A stretch of 64,000 bases of DNA from the NCBI GenBank assembly GCA_947173495.1, contig CAMWFQ010000007.1, forward strand, positions 1 through 64,000, written 5' to 3'. The position numbers and the translations under genes were made by a program. Positions 40,661 through 48,410 of the stretch are shown piece by piece. Positions within the stretch are counted from its first letter, which is position 1. Each line of letters starts with the position of its first letter. The notes under the pieces are model-generated. The model saw only the letters and a list, made by a program, of their open reading frames with translations. It was not told the DNA's origin and searched no databases. This DNA comes from an uncultured Lachnospiraceae bacterium. Its GTDB lineage: Bacteria; Bacillota; Clostridia; Lachnospirales; Lachnospiraceae.

Positions 40661-41578
40661 TCAGCCCTTGACTGCTCCAATGGTAACGCCCTTTGCAAAG
40701 TATTTCTGAACGAAAGGATATACCATTAAGAGAGGAGCTGCGGATACAACCACGATACAATATTTCAGCTGCTCCGCCAGCTTCTGCTTGGTGATCATGG
40801 CATCGCCCGATGATCCCATCTGGTTGGCCTGATTCATCAGCACCAGATTACGAAGCACTACCTGCAGAGGCATTCTGCTGTCATCCTGCAAATACATCAG
40901 AGCATTGAAGAACTGATTCCACATGGCTGTGGCATAGAAAAGAGCCATAACTGCGATGATGGTACTGGAGAGCGGAATGGCGATCTTGAAGAAGAACCCA
41001 AAATCCGAACATCCGTCTACCTTGGATGCCTCCAGAAGCTCATCCGGAATACCGGACTCAAAGAAGGAACGGCATACGATCAGGTTGTAGGCGGATACTG
41101 CTACCGGAAGCACCATGGCCCAGATGGAATTGTAGATGCCCAGGTTTCTGATGGTCAGGTACAGGGGGATAATACCGCCGCTGAAGAACATGGTAAAGGT
41201 AAATACGAAGATCAGTCCGCGCCTGCCTACCAGATCCTTTCTGGAAAGGGCATAGCCTGCGGGGATGGTGGCAACCAGGGAAACCAGGGTGCCTACCAAG
41301 GTGTAAACAATGGTGTTTTTGTAGGAAGTCCAGAGAGGCATATAGGATAATGTCGTCTTATAGCCCTCGAAATAAGGTTTCACCGGATAAAAGAGAACCC
41401 TGCCGGAATTTACGATAACCGGATCCGTCATGGACGCAATCACCACATAATACAGAGGATATACGATCACAATACAGATAAACGCCATGATCAGAATATT
41501 GACGGTATTAAAAATCTTATCACCGGTGGAAAGCTTCATTTTCGTCTTGTGAACTGCCACATCTTTATTTTTGCTCAT
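40661..41578 (-). CDS. ABC transporter sugar permease (YtcP/LplC-type)
   Basis: A 305-residue permease with six membrane segments. EAA loop: GIPDELLEASKVDGCSDFGFFFKIAIPLSSTIIAV; C terminus PFVQKYFAKGVTIGAVKG. It forms a channel with the product of the gene upstream (41602-42534), which is separated by 23 bp. Belongs to the LacI-controlled GH32 locus. Confidence 0.93.
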   Translation of the reverse strand: MSKNKDVAVHKTKMKLSTGDKIFNTVNILIMAFICIVIVYPLYYVVIASMTDPVIVNSGRVLFYPVKPYFEGYKTTLSYMPLWTSYKNTIVYTLVGTLVSLVATIPAGYALSRKDLVGRRGLIFVFTFTMFFSGGIIPLYLTIRNLGIYNSIWAMVLPVAVSAYNLIVCRSFFESGIPDELLEASKVDGCSDFGFFFKIAIPLSSTIIAVMALFYATAMWNQFFNALMYLQDDSRMPLQVVLRNLVLMNQANQMGSSGDAMITKQKLAEQLKYCIVVVSAAPLLMVYPFVQKYFAKGVTIGAVKG

Positions 41579-41601
41579 TGAAAATTCCTCCTGTTCCCGA
41601 A

Positions 41602-42534
41602 TTAGAAGATGCTGATATCGCTGACTTTCTTGGCAACCTTGTTGGCAATTACCAGGATAATGAAGTTCGCAACGGAGTTAAACAGACCTACTGCCGTAGC
41701 GAAGCTGTACTGTGCGGTCTGGAGACCTACTTTATACACATAAGTGGAAATCAGCTCACTGACGATCGTATTGGAACCGTTCTGCATCAGATATGCCTTC
41801 TCATAACCGACGTTCATGATATTACCTACCTGCAGGATCAGCATCAGGATAACCGTAGGCATGATCATGGGAACGTCTATGTAAAGCACACGCTGGAACC
41901 GGGACGCCCCGTCAATGGTGGCCGCCTCATAGTAGTCCGGGCTGATGGCCGTCAGGGCTGCAATGAAGATAACTGCGTTAAAGCCCATGGTCTGCCAGAT
42001 GTTGGTACCGATAAACAGAGTTCTGAACCATTCCGGTACGGAGGTAAAGAGGACCTCCTTGTTTCCTGTGGAAGTGATGATTCCGTTTACCACGCCGTTT
42101 GCGGAAAAGAATACGGAAATAAGGCTTACCACTACTACGTTTGACATAAAGTAGGGAGCGTAACTTATGGTTTGGATCGCCTTGGTCGCCCGTTTGCTTC
42201 TCACCTGATTTAAGAGCAGTGCGAAAATAACCGGAATCGGGAAAGCGATCACCAGGCTCTCCAGACTGATAACAATGGTGTTCTTGATTGCGTTCACCGC
42301 AATACTGGTACTGAAAAATTCCGTGAAATACTTAAACAGAGGCGATGCCCAGGGGCTTCCCAAAATACCCTGCCGAATCTTATAATCCTTGAAGGCAATG
42401 ATGACGCCGTACATGGGATAGTAGGCAAAGATGATCGCCCACAGCAGCGCGGGGATCAGCAGAACATACAACTGCCAGCACTTCGCCGCCTCTTTCAGAT
42501 AGTACTTGAACATTCCACTCTTTTTTTGTTTCAT
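41602..42534 (-). CDS. ABC transporter sugar permease (YteP/LplB-type)
   Basis: A 310-residue permease with six membrane segments. The N terminus has LYVLLIPALLWAIIFAYYPMYGVIIAFKDY, typical of the LplB group, and the EAA loop is ISPDYYEAATIDGASRFQRVLYIDVPMI. It is the first gene of the fructan operon, behind a good sigma-A promoter (42581-42609). The start follows AGGAGG with 8 bases. Confidence 0.93.
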   Translation of the reverse strand: MKQKKSGMFKYYLKEAAKCWQLYVLLIPALLWAIIFAYYPMYGVIIAFKDYKIRQGILGSPWASPLFKYFTEFFSTSIAVNAIKNTIVISLESLVIAFPIPVIFALLLNQVRSKRATKAIQTISYAPYFMSNVVVVSLISVFFSANGVVNGIITSTGNKEVLFTSVPEWFRTLFIGTNIWQTMGFNAVIFIAALTAISPDYYEAATIDGASRFQRVLYIDVPMIMPTVILMLILQVGNIMNVGYEKAYLMQNGSNTIVSELISTYVYKVGLQTAQYSFATAVGLFNSVANFIILVIANKVAKKVSDISIF

Positions 42535-42559
42535 ATCGTATCCTCCTCATTTCGTGATG

Positions 42560-42572
42560 TGGAACATGTTTT
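42560..42572. promoter_or_regulatory. Candidate LacI operator at the fructan operon promoter
   Basis: TGGAACATGTTTT contains the palindrome AACATGTT and lies just downstream of the predicted start of transcription. The same 13 bases occur inverted at 43822-43834 upstream of the lacI-type gene, so both are probable sites of that regulator. Confidence 0.55.
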
Positions 42573-42580
42573 ATAAACTC

Positions 42581-42609
42581 ATGATATTTAATCAAACGGC
42601 TGTTGTCAA
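42581..42609 (-). promoter_or_regulatory. Promoter of the fructan ABC/GH32 operon
   Basis: TTGACA (42609-42604), a 17-base spacer and TATCAT (42586-42581) on the minus strand; near consensus. Confidence 0.7.
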
Positions 42610-42701
42610 CGGGAAATATACATTTCGTACATATGAATAATTTTTAGCTTTATTTTTTGGTGAAAATGACGGATTTTATTGAAGATATTCCAGAAATAAG
42701 C

Positions 42702-42739
42702 GAACGGACTGCTTCAAATGCTTATGAAACAGCCCGTTC
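42702..42739 (-). terminator. Terminator of the LacI gene
   Basis: An inverted repeat GAACGGACTGCTTC / GAAACAGCCCGTTC with a 10-base loop (42702-42715 / 42726-42739) lies 30 bp after the LacI stop. A couple of bases mismatch and the T-run is weak. Confidence 0.45.
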
Positions 42740-42768
42740 CTTGTATAAGATTAAGTTTTAATTTGTCC

Positions 42769-43734
42769 CTATGTTGTTCCACGTTTCTTAAGTTTCACAG
42801 GAATCAACGTAAGCATTTCCGGGATTGTTTCACCCCGCAACAACTGCAACAGCCTGTCTACACAGGCTTCCGCCAGCGCCGTACAGTCCTGTTCCACAAC
42901 GGAAAGCTCCGGATGGCAGAGCCTGGTGATGCCTGTTCCGTCATAACCGATAATCCGCAGCTCTTCCGGAACCCGGACTCCCATTTCCAGGGCAATGGAA
43001 AGACAGCTCAGCGCCGCAATATCATTGGTCATGCAGCCGTCCATTTCCCGGACCACATTCCAGTAGCTCCTGATCACATTCCTGTCATAGGAATATCCCA
43101 TCATATTCCATGGCGTGCGGACGGACGTGACCTCGCATCCGTTATCCCGCAGGACCTTTTCCATAACGGCGTGCCTGTCGTTTGCGCCTGCATCCAGATT
43201 GGCTCCCATGAACTGAATGACTCTGCGGCAGCCGCTCTCTAAAAAGGCCTCCGCAGCCAGGCGGCCGCCCTGGGCATGATCGGAACGGATCACCGGCACA
43301 TTTTCTCCCCATCCTCTGTCCATACTGACGATGGCTTTTCCTTTTCTTCCCAGAAAGTCGGAAGGGGGATCGGCAAGCGAGATCAGTCCGGCCAGAATTC
43401 CCGTATCCAGCATATAAATAACGCCTGTGGGGTCCGCTTCATTTCCGCAGTTATTAAAAATCATGCATTTGTAACCGTGTTTATAAAGCTCTGCTTCCAG
43501 GCAATCGGTCATTTTGGCAAAAAAAGGATGCTCCAGCAATGGAACCATTACACCGATTATTCCTGTTTTGACCGGGGATTTGGATGCGGAATCATACGCA
43601 TATCCCATCTCATCTGCAGCTGCAAAAATCTTTTCGCGCGTGGCTTTCGCTGTGTAACCGGTGTCGCTGAGGGCTCTTGATACGGTACCCACTCCGACCC
43701 CGGCTTTTTTTGCGACATCTCTCATCGTTGTCAT
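42769..43734 (-). CDS. LacI family transcriptional regulator
   Basis: A 321-residue repressor. The N-terminal HTH is TMRDVAKKAGVGVGTVSRALSD plus hinge TAKATREKIFAAADEMGY; the C-terminal ligand domain has the sugar-binding-protein-like fold, with GIIGVMVPLLEHPFF, VRSPWNMMGY and DIAALSCLSIALEMG. It probably represses the ABC/GH32 operon and itself; matching candidate operators occur at both promoters. The start has GAGGGA eight bases upstream. Inducer is probably a fructan-derived sugar, which is inference. Confidence 0.93.
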   Translation of the reverse strand: MTTMRDVAKKAGVGVGTVSRALSDTGYTAKATREKIFAAADEMGYAYDSASKSPVKTGIIGVMVPLLEHPFFAKMTDCLEAELYKHGYKCMIFNNCGNEADPTGVIYMLDTGILAGLISLADPPSDFLGRKGKAIVSMDRGWGENVPVIRSDHAQGGRLAAEAFLESGCRRVIQFMGANLDAGANDRHAVMEKVLRDNGCEVTSVRTPWNMMGYSYDRNVIRSYWNVVREMDGCMTNDIAALSCLSIALEMGVRVPEELRIIGYDGTGITRLCHPELSVVEQDCTALAEACVDRLLQLLRGETIPEMLTLIPVKLKKRGTT

Positions 43735-43773
43735 GTGGTATCCCTCTCTTTATGTTCCATTTCGTTCCAATCT

Positions 43774-43834
43774 ACTATACCACATAATTACACAAAAAAG
43801 CAATTGTGAAAGGGAACAAAGAAAACATGTTCCA
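43774..43834 (-). promoter_or_regulatory. LacI gene promoter and candidate operator
   Basis: TTGCTT (43803-43798), an 18-base spacer and TATAGT (43779-43774) form a minus-strand promoter. AAAACATGTTCCA at 43822-43834 is the inverse of the site at 42560-42572; a weaker GGAAC-type pair lies at 43752-43768. Confidence 0.5.
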
Positions 43835-43891
43835 TATATGCAATTTGTATCTGCCCGCCAAAAAAGTGGAACAGAATACAGGAGCGCCCTG

Positions 43892-45262
43892 TCAGTTGAT
43901 TTTAGCCTTTATTGCCTCAATATCCTTGAGTTTTTCAGCCTCGCTGAGCTCGGAAAAGGGAATCAGACAGTTATGTACACGCTTTGCACTGTCCGTGACA
44001 GGATCATATTTCCAGTTATGCAAATAATGGTACCGGCACCATCTGATATGCTCCAGCTCTGCAATTTTGTCCAGGCTCACGCCCCTTGCAAGCAGCCTGT
44101 TTATGGTGAACATATAATCCGATGAGCTTACATTTGAGTAGCGTTTGAAAGCGTCCAGCTTCTCCCAGGGCGTTCCCCCGTATTTTTTGAAATAGAATTC
44201 ATGCTGTCTGCGGGCATCCTCCATTGATTTCTCATTGAAAATGATATCAGCGGAAGCTGTTTCCTCCGCTCTTCCGAAGCAGATCAGCCTCTCGCTCCCG
44301 AAAAGATTGGTTATGATATCCCCGTTGGGCGCATAAAGGTAGATCTGATGGCCTACCGGCGCCGATACGAGGAGCTTGCTTGCCACGGCAATGTTGCGGC
44401 CCTCTTCCCTGCTACTGCATATGATGATCCGGTCAAAATCCGCCATCTCTGCAAATTCATAGCTCCCATCATCGTGGAATATGATTTCATCGGGAGCCAT
44501 TTGGGCAAGCTCCGTGTGCTCCCTGCAAAATTCCCTTCCGTCGCCGTAAATATGATATACAAGATGCTGTCCGGGATCGATCAGATTCATCTGAAGACCA
44601 TACAGCAGGATATTTTTCCCCACATTTTCAAATCCGATGATGGCGATTTTTTCATCCCCGGTGACGGGATAATCCTTCCAGTACTGCCTGGCGCAGTTCT
44701 CTGCAATACTGAAAACCGTGATCCGCGGGTTTTCAATATTCTGCCTGGCGATATCCTCCAGCATAATATATACGTTTCTGTCCTTGAGCGATTCGTAATT
44801 TCTGTTGTAAAATTCAAGATTTCGGGTATCGTCCGCAAACATAATCAGGTATCTTGCAGCGCCCTCTATCAGCTTTTCCTCTCCCCGTATTCTCAGTCGC
44901 GGAGGCAGGCTCTCAAATATATATTCCGCATAATCGGAATCGCCGTAAACCACCGTCACCCTGTTGTTAAAAAGCTTGAGCCAGTTGATCAGATCGTTCA
45001 TCCTGTTGAGGGCGTTTATCACAATGCTGAGGGTAGCCGCCAGCGCCAGAAAACGAGCCAGCTGCAGAAGCGCACCCACCGGGATTCCGCTTTCGGTGGA
45101 GCCGGAATAGAGTTTGATGGACGAGTAAATCGAGTCCAGAAAAGGAAAGGGACGGTCCTGAAGGATAAATTCCGGATAATAACAGTACATTCCGATAAAA
45201 AACGGAAGAATTTTATACATGATACTTATAAACCTTCTCAAAGCAGAAAGAATTTTTTTCAT
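43892..45262 (-). CDS. Membrane protein with RCK-like nucleotide-binding region and C-terminal RyR-like domain
   Basis: A 456-residue protein. Two hydrophobic segments lie near residues 12-32 and 70-90; between them is a short extracellular part. A first soluble domain begins VTVVYGDSDYAEYIFESLPP and a second begins KIAIIGFENVGKNILLYGLQ, which resembles a Rossmann fold of the TrkA-N/RCK kind. The C-terminal region, DKIAELEHIRWCRYHYLHNWKYDP, matches the start of a RyR domain (Glu-His-x-Arg-Trp). RyR and RCK parts occur in predicted ion channel and nucleotide-signal sensors. A role in ion transport or defence is only inferred. Start at 45262 has GGAGG five bases upstream. Confidence 0.65.
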   Translation of the reverse strand: MKKILSALRRFISIMYKILPFFIGMYCYYPEFILQDRPFPFLDSIYSSIKLYSGSTESGIPVGALLQLARFLALAATLSIVINALNRMNDLINWLKLFNNRVTVVYGDSDYAEYIFESLPPRLRIRGEEKLIEGAARYLIMFADDTRNLEFYNRNYESLKDRNVYIMLEDIARQNIENPRITVFSIAENCARQYWKDYPVTGDEKIAIIGFENVGKNILLYGLQMNLIDPGQHLVYHIYGDGREFCREHTELAQMAPDEIIFHDDGSYEFAEMADFDRIIICSSREEGRNIAVASKLLVSAPVGHQIYLYAPNGDIITNLFGSERLICFGRAEETASADIIFNEKSMEDARRQHEFYFKKYGGTPWEKLDAFKRYSNVSSSDYMFTINRLLARGVSLDKIAELEHIRWCRYHYLHNWKYDPVTDSAKRVHNCLIPFSELSEAEKLKDIEAIKAKIN

Positions 45263-45552
45263 AGTAACCTCCATGCTGCCAATACCTGCAAATTTGGGCG
45301 TCAGCACAATATTTGCAAAACGAACAAGGTCGTAACTCCTTTTTTTGACATATTCTGCGTCCCTGTCATCATACTATATTCCCTCTGAACCTGTCAATGT
45401 AACGATTCTGGCTGCCGGTTGAGAAATCCGTGGTTTTATGGTATATTTAGTCATCAGATACTTTTCACAGGACGGTCAGAGTTTACGCCTGTCCGGGCTG
45501 TGGCTTTGCCAGGCCTGCATAAAACAGAAATGAAATCAGGGAGGAATGATAT

Positions 45553-47121
45553 ATGCACTTAAGGGATCTGCTGCCCTTCGACAACATCGCTATTCAATGC
45601 CACAATGACCCCGACGCGGACGCGATCGCCAGCGGCTACGGTGTTTATCTTTATCTGCGCAGTCACGCAAAAAAGGTCCGCCTGATCTACGGCGGAACTC
45701 CTGTCCAAAAGGCCAATCTTGTTTTAATGATTGCAGAACTGGGCATTCCCATAGAGCATACTGCGTCGCTGGATCAGGAACCGGATCTGCTGTTGACGGT
45801 AGACTGCCAGTACGGCGAAAAGAATGTGCAGCAATTTTCCGGCAAAACCATTGCCGTAATCGACCACCATATGGTCAGAAATCCGGGCTCCCTCCCACAG
45901 CTGCGGGAGGTACGGAGCAATTACGGCGCCTGTTCTGTGATCGTATGGGATCTGCTGTGTGAAGCGGGTTTCAACGTATCTGCAAACGAAAATCTTTCCA
46001 CTGCTCTGTACTACGGCCTGTTTATGGACACAAACCGGATGCAGGAGCTTCGTCATCCAAAGGACCGGGATCTGCGGGATGAACTGGAGCCGGTATGCAG
46101 CCAGGGAAAGCTCTTTCGGTTTCAAAACTGCAATCTGTCGCTGAACGAGCTGAAGCTCACGGGTCAGGCGCTGGCCGGCTACGATTACTATGAATACAGC
46201 GAGGGCCATGGTTTTGCCATTGTGGGCGCGGAAGAATGCGATCCCAATATCCTGGGGATCATCAGCGACATGCTCGTTGAGGTGGACATAATTGACGTCT
46301 GTGTTGTGTACTGTATGCAGAATAAAGGGGTGAAGCTCTCTGTCCGAAGCTGTATCAGAGAAACGCGGGCCGATGAGCTGGCAGGCTTCCTTACCAATGG
46401 CCTGGGGAACGGCGGTGGACATATGCGCAAATCCGGCGGTTTCCTGGAAAAAGACGCCTTAATTGCAGAATATAGTCGGATATACGGTCACAAACCGGCA
46501 CAGACAAGAATCGGTGCCCGGCGGATTATCGCCGCACGTCTGGAGCAGTATTTCCTGAATCAGGATGTGATTCATCCCGGCTCCAAAGACGCGCCTGATT
46601 TATCGGAGGATGCACTTTACCAGAAAAAGCGGCTGACCATCGGTTACGTGCGGGCAACAGATATGTATCCGGCCGGAACCCGGGTAGATGTGCGGATGCT
46701 GGAGGGTGACCAGGGATTTTCTGTGGAGGAAGACACCTATTTTATGATCGGTGTCGAGGGCGAAGTTTATATCAGTAAAGAATCGGTATTTCGGGCGAAC
46801 AACGAAGCTGTTCCCGCCCCTTATCAGTTCCGGGGAGAATATGCTCCCCTCATCCACAAGGCGGTCCGCATGAAGGGCCTTGATGCAGAAGTTCTGGAGC
46901 CCAAAAGCCTGAAGGATTATGCCAGAGCCTGCATAACAAAGCCGGGACGCCGGATTCATGCACGTCCCATTGAGCGCATCACCAAGGTCGCCGCTCCCTG
47001 GAGCGACAGCTATTTTCTGGGGCTGCCAGGAGACTACCTGGCAGCCCGGGAAGACGACCTGACGGATATTTACGTCATCAAACGGGATATTTTTCTGAAA
47101 ACATACGAGCCTGTATGCTGA
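45553..47121 (+). CDS. DHH family phosphoesterase
   Basis: A 522-residue protein. The N-terminal DHH domain has NDPDADAIASGYG (a variant of DHDAD), LLLTVDCQYG and AVIDHHMV; the DHHA1 substrate motif is GNGGGHMRKSGG near residue 290. The family includes RecJ, nano-RNases and cyclic-di-AMP phosphodiesterases. A C-terminal part of about 200 residues with SYFLGLPGDYLAAREDDLTDIYVIKRDIFLKTYE is not part of the usual fold. It stands alone, followed by a convergent serine hydrolase gene. RBS GGGAGGA. The exact substrate cannot be read. Confidence 0.88.
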   Translation: MHLRDLLPFDNIAIQCHNDPDADAIASGYGVYLYLRSHAKKVRLIYGGTPVQKANLVLMIAELGIPIEHTASLDQEPDLLLTVDCQYGEKNVQQFSGKTIAVIDHHMVRNPGSLPQLREVRSNYGACSVIVWDLLCEAGFNVSANENLSTALYYGLFMDTNRMQELRHPKDRDLRDELEPVCSQGKLFRFQNCNLSLNELKLTGQALAGYDYYEYSEGHGFAIVGAEECDPNILGIISDMLVEVDIIDVCVVYCMQNKGVKLSVRSCIRETRADELAGFLTNGLGNGGGHMRKSGGFLEKDALIAEYSRIYGHKPAQTRIGARRIIAARLEQYFLNQDVIHPGSKDAPDLSEDALYQKKRLTIGYVRATDMYPAGTRVDVRMLEGDQGFSVEEDTYFMIGVEGEVYISKESVFRANNEAVPAPYQFRGEYAPLIHKAVRMKGLDAEVLEPKSLKDYARACITKPGRRIHARPIERITKVAAPWSDSYFLGLPGDYLAAREDDLTDIYVIKRDIFLKTYEPVC

Positions 47122-47137
47122 CATTTTTCCTCTGGAT

Positions 47138-47166
47138 GCGAGCAGGGAAAGTCTCCCCCTACTCGC
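47138..47166. terminator. Bidirectional hairpin (hairpin family copy 2)
   Basis: GCGAGCAGGGA (47138-47148) pairs with CCCTACTCGC (47157-47166) with one mismatch, between the convergent DHH and serine hydrolase genes. It overlaps the last codons of the latter. Confidence 0.6.
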
Positions 47167-48337
47167 TTTCCTCTGTCGCTCCGTAAGCTGCCATTTTAAG
47201 TCTCCGCACAAAGGGTGTGGTTCCTGCTCCACACCTCTGCATGAAATACAGAAATACCAGATCCTCCTGCATGCTTACAGACATATAGTTTCCTGTCCAT
47301 CCGTCCCATCCAAACTCTCCCGGCGGCGTGCTCTCACAGGCCAGGGTCTGATCTGTCAGCACACGCATCAGACAGCCGTAACCATAGCCTTTTAAGGCAT
47401 CCCAATTAAAGGTTCTCTGCTGCTGTCCGCTCAGATGATTCTGCGCCATAAACGCCACCGTCTTGGGTCCCAGAATACGTCTGCCCTGCCAGATTCCCTT
47501 ATGTGTCAGCATGGATGCGAAATGCGCATAATCATCCAACGTGGACACCAGTCCTGCGCCGCCGGATTCAAAGGCCACATCTTCCCCGTAATATTCTCCC
47601 AGATGGCTTCCTTCAAAGGGTACCAGCTTTCCATCCTCCGCTTCCATATATCTCTGCGCTCTTCTTTCCCGCTTGCTTTGAGGTACAAAGAAACCGGTAT
47701 CCTTCATATCCAGAGGCTCAAATAATTCTTCCTTCAAAAACCTTCCAAATCGTTTTCCGGATACTGCCTCCACGATCCCGCCAAGCACATCCGCCGAAAA
47801 GCCATACTGCCATTCTGCTCCGGGCTGAAAACACAACGGTACAGAAGCGATCCCTTTTACTACTTCCTGCGTATCCACCCTCTCCCCGGCGGCCATACGC
47901 TCCAGTATGGGATCCAATATCTGCTTCATACGTCTGCCCGGTTCTGTCAGCTCTCCGGGATACACGATCCCTGATGTCATATTCAGCAGATCGAACACTG
48001 TAACCTTTCTGTCAGGAGAGACCTCTCCTGTTCCTTCCACCCAGACCTTCTGCCCTTCAAAGCAGGGAAGATATTCCGATACAGGGTCTTTGAGATCCAG
48101 TTCTCCGCGCTCTGCCAGGATCATCACGGCTGCAGATGTAATGGGCTTGGACATGGAATAAAGATGAATGATGGTATCCCGCTTCATCAAATAGCCCTTC
48201 TCCTCATCCGCATACCCGAAGGCATTATAATAAAGCTCCTTTCCCCTGTGCAGTACCAGGGCGCTCGCCCCTTTTACCCGGCCGGACTCTACCTCCCGGC
48301 TGATCAGCCTGTCCATTGTTTTCTTAAGATCGTACAT
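47159..48337 (-). CDS. Serine hydrolase of the beta-lactamase/class C (EstB) family
   Basis: A 392-residue protein without a signal peptide. The nucleophile Ser and its Lys are in LYSMSKPITSA, the Tyr is in WQYGFSADVLGGIVEA and later residues include GGAGLVSTLDDYAHFASML. Family members are esterases, peptidases or D-amino-acid-type hydrolases, and this cytoplasmic one is probably an esterase. It lies downstream of the beta-propeller gene and may be in the same transcript, 73 bp later. Its substrate is unknown; deacetylation of an imported glycan is possible. Confidence 0.85.
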   Translation of the reverse strand: MYDLKKTMDRLISREVESGRVKGASALVLHRGKELYYNAFGYADEEKGYLMKRDTIIHLYSMSKPITSAAVMILAERGELDLKDPVSEYLPCFEGQKVWVEGTGEVSPDRKVTVFDLLNMTSGIVYPGELTEPGRRMKQILDPILERMAAGERVDTQEVVKGIASVPLCFQPGAEWQYGFSADVLGGIVEAVSGKRFGRFLKEELFEPLDMKDTGFFVPQSKRERRAQRYMEAEDGKLVPFEGSHLGEYYGEDVAFESGGAGLVSTLDDYAHFASMLTHKGIWQGRRILGPKTVAFMAQNHLSGQQQRTFNWDALKGYGYGCLMRVLTDQTLACESTPPGEFGWDGWTGNYMSVSMQEDLVFLYFMQRCGAGTTPFVRRLKMAAYGATEESE

Positions 48338-48410
48338 ACCTTTTCCGCTCCTTCCTTTCTCCCCTTATACTATGGCAGGCACGGAAATATGTCAATTACA
48401 TTTCCCCCTT

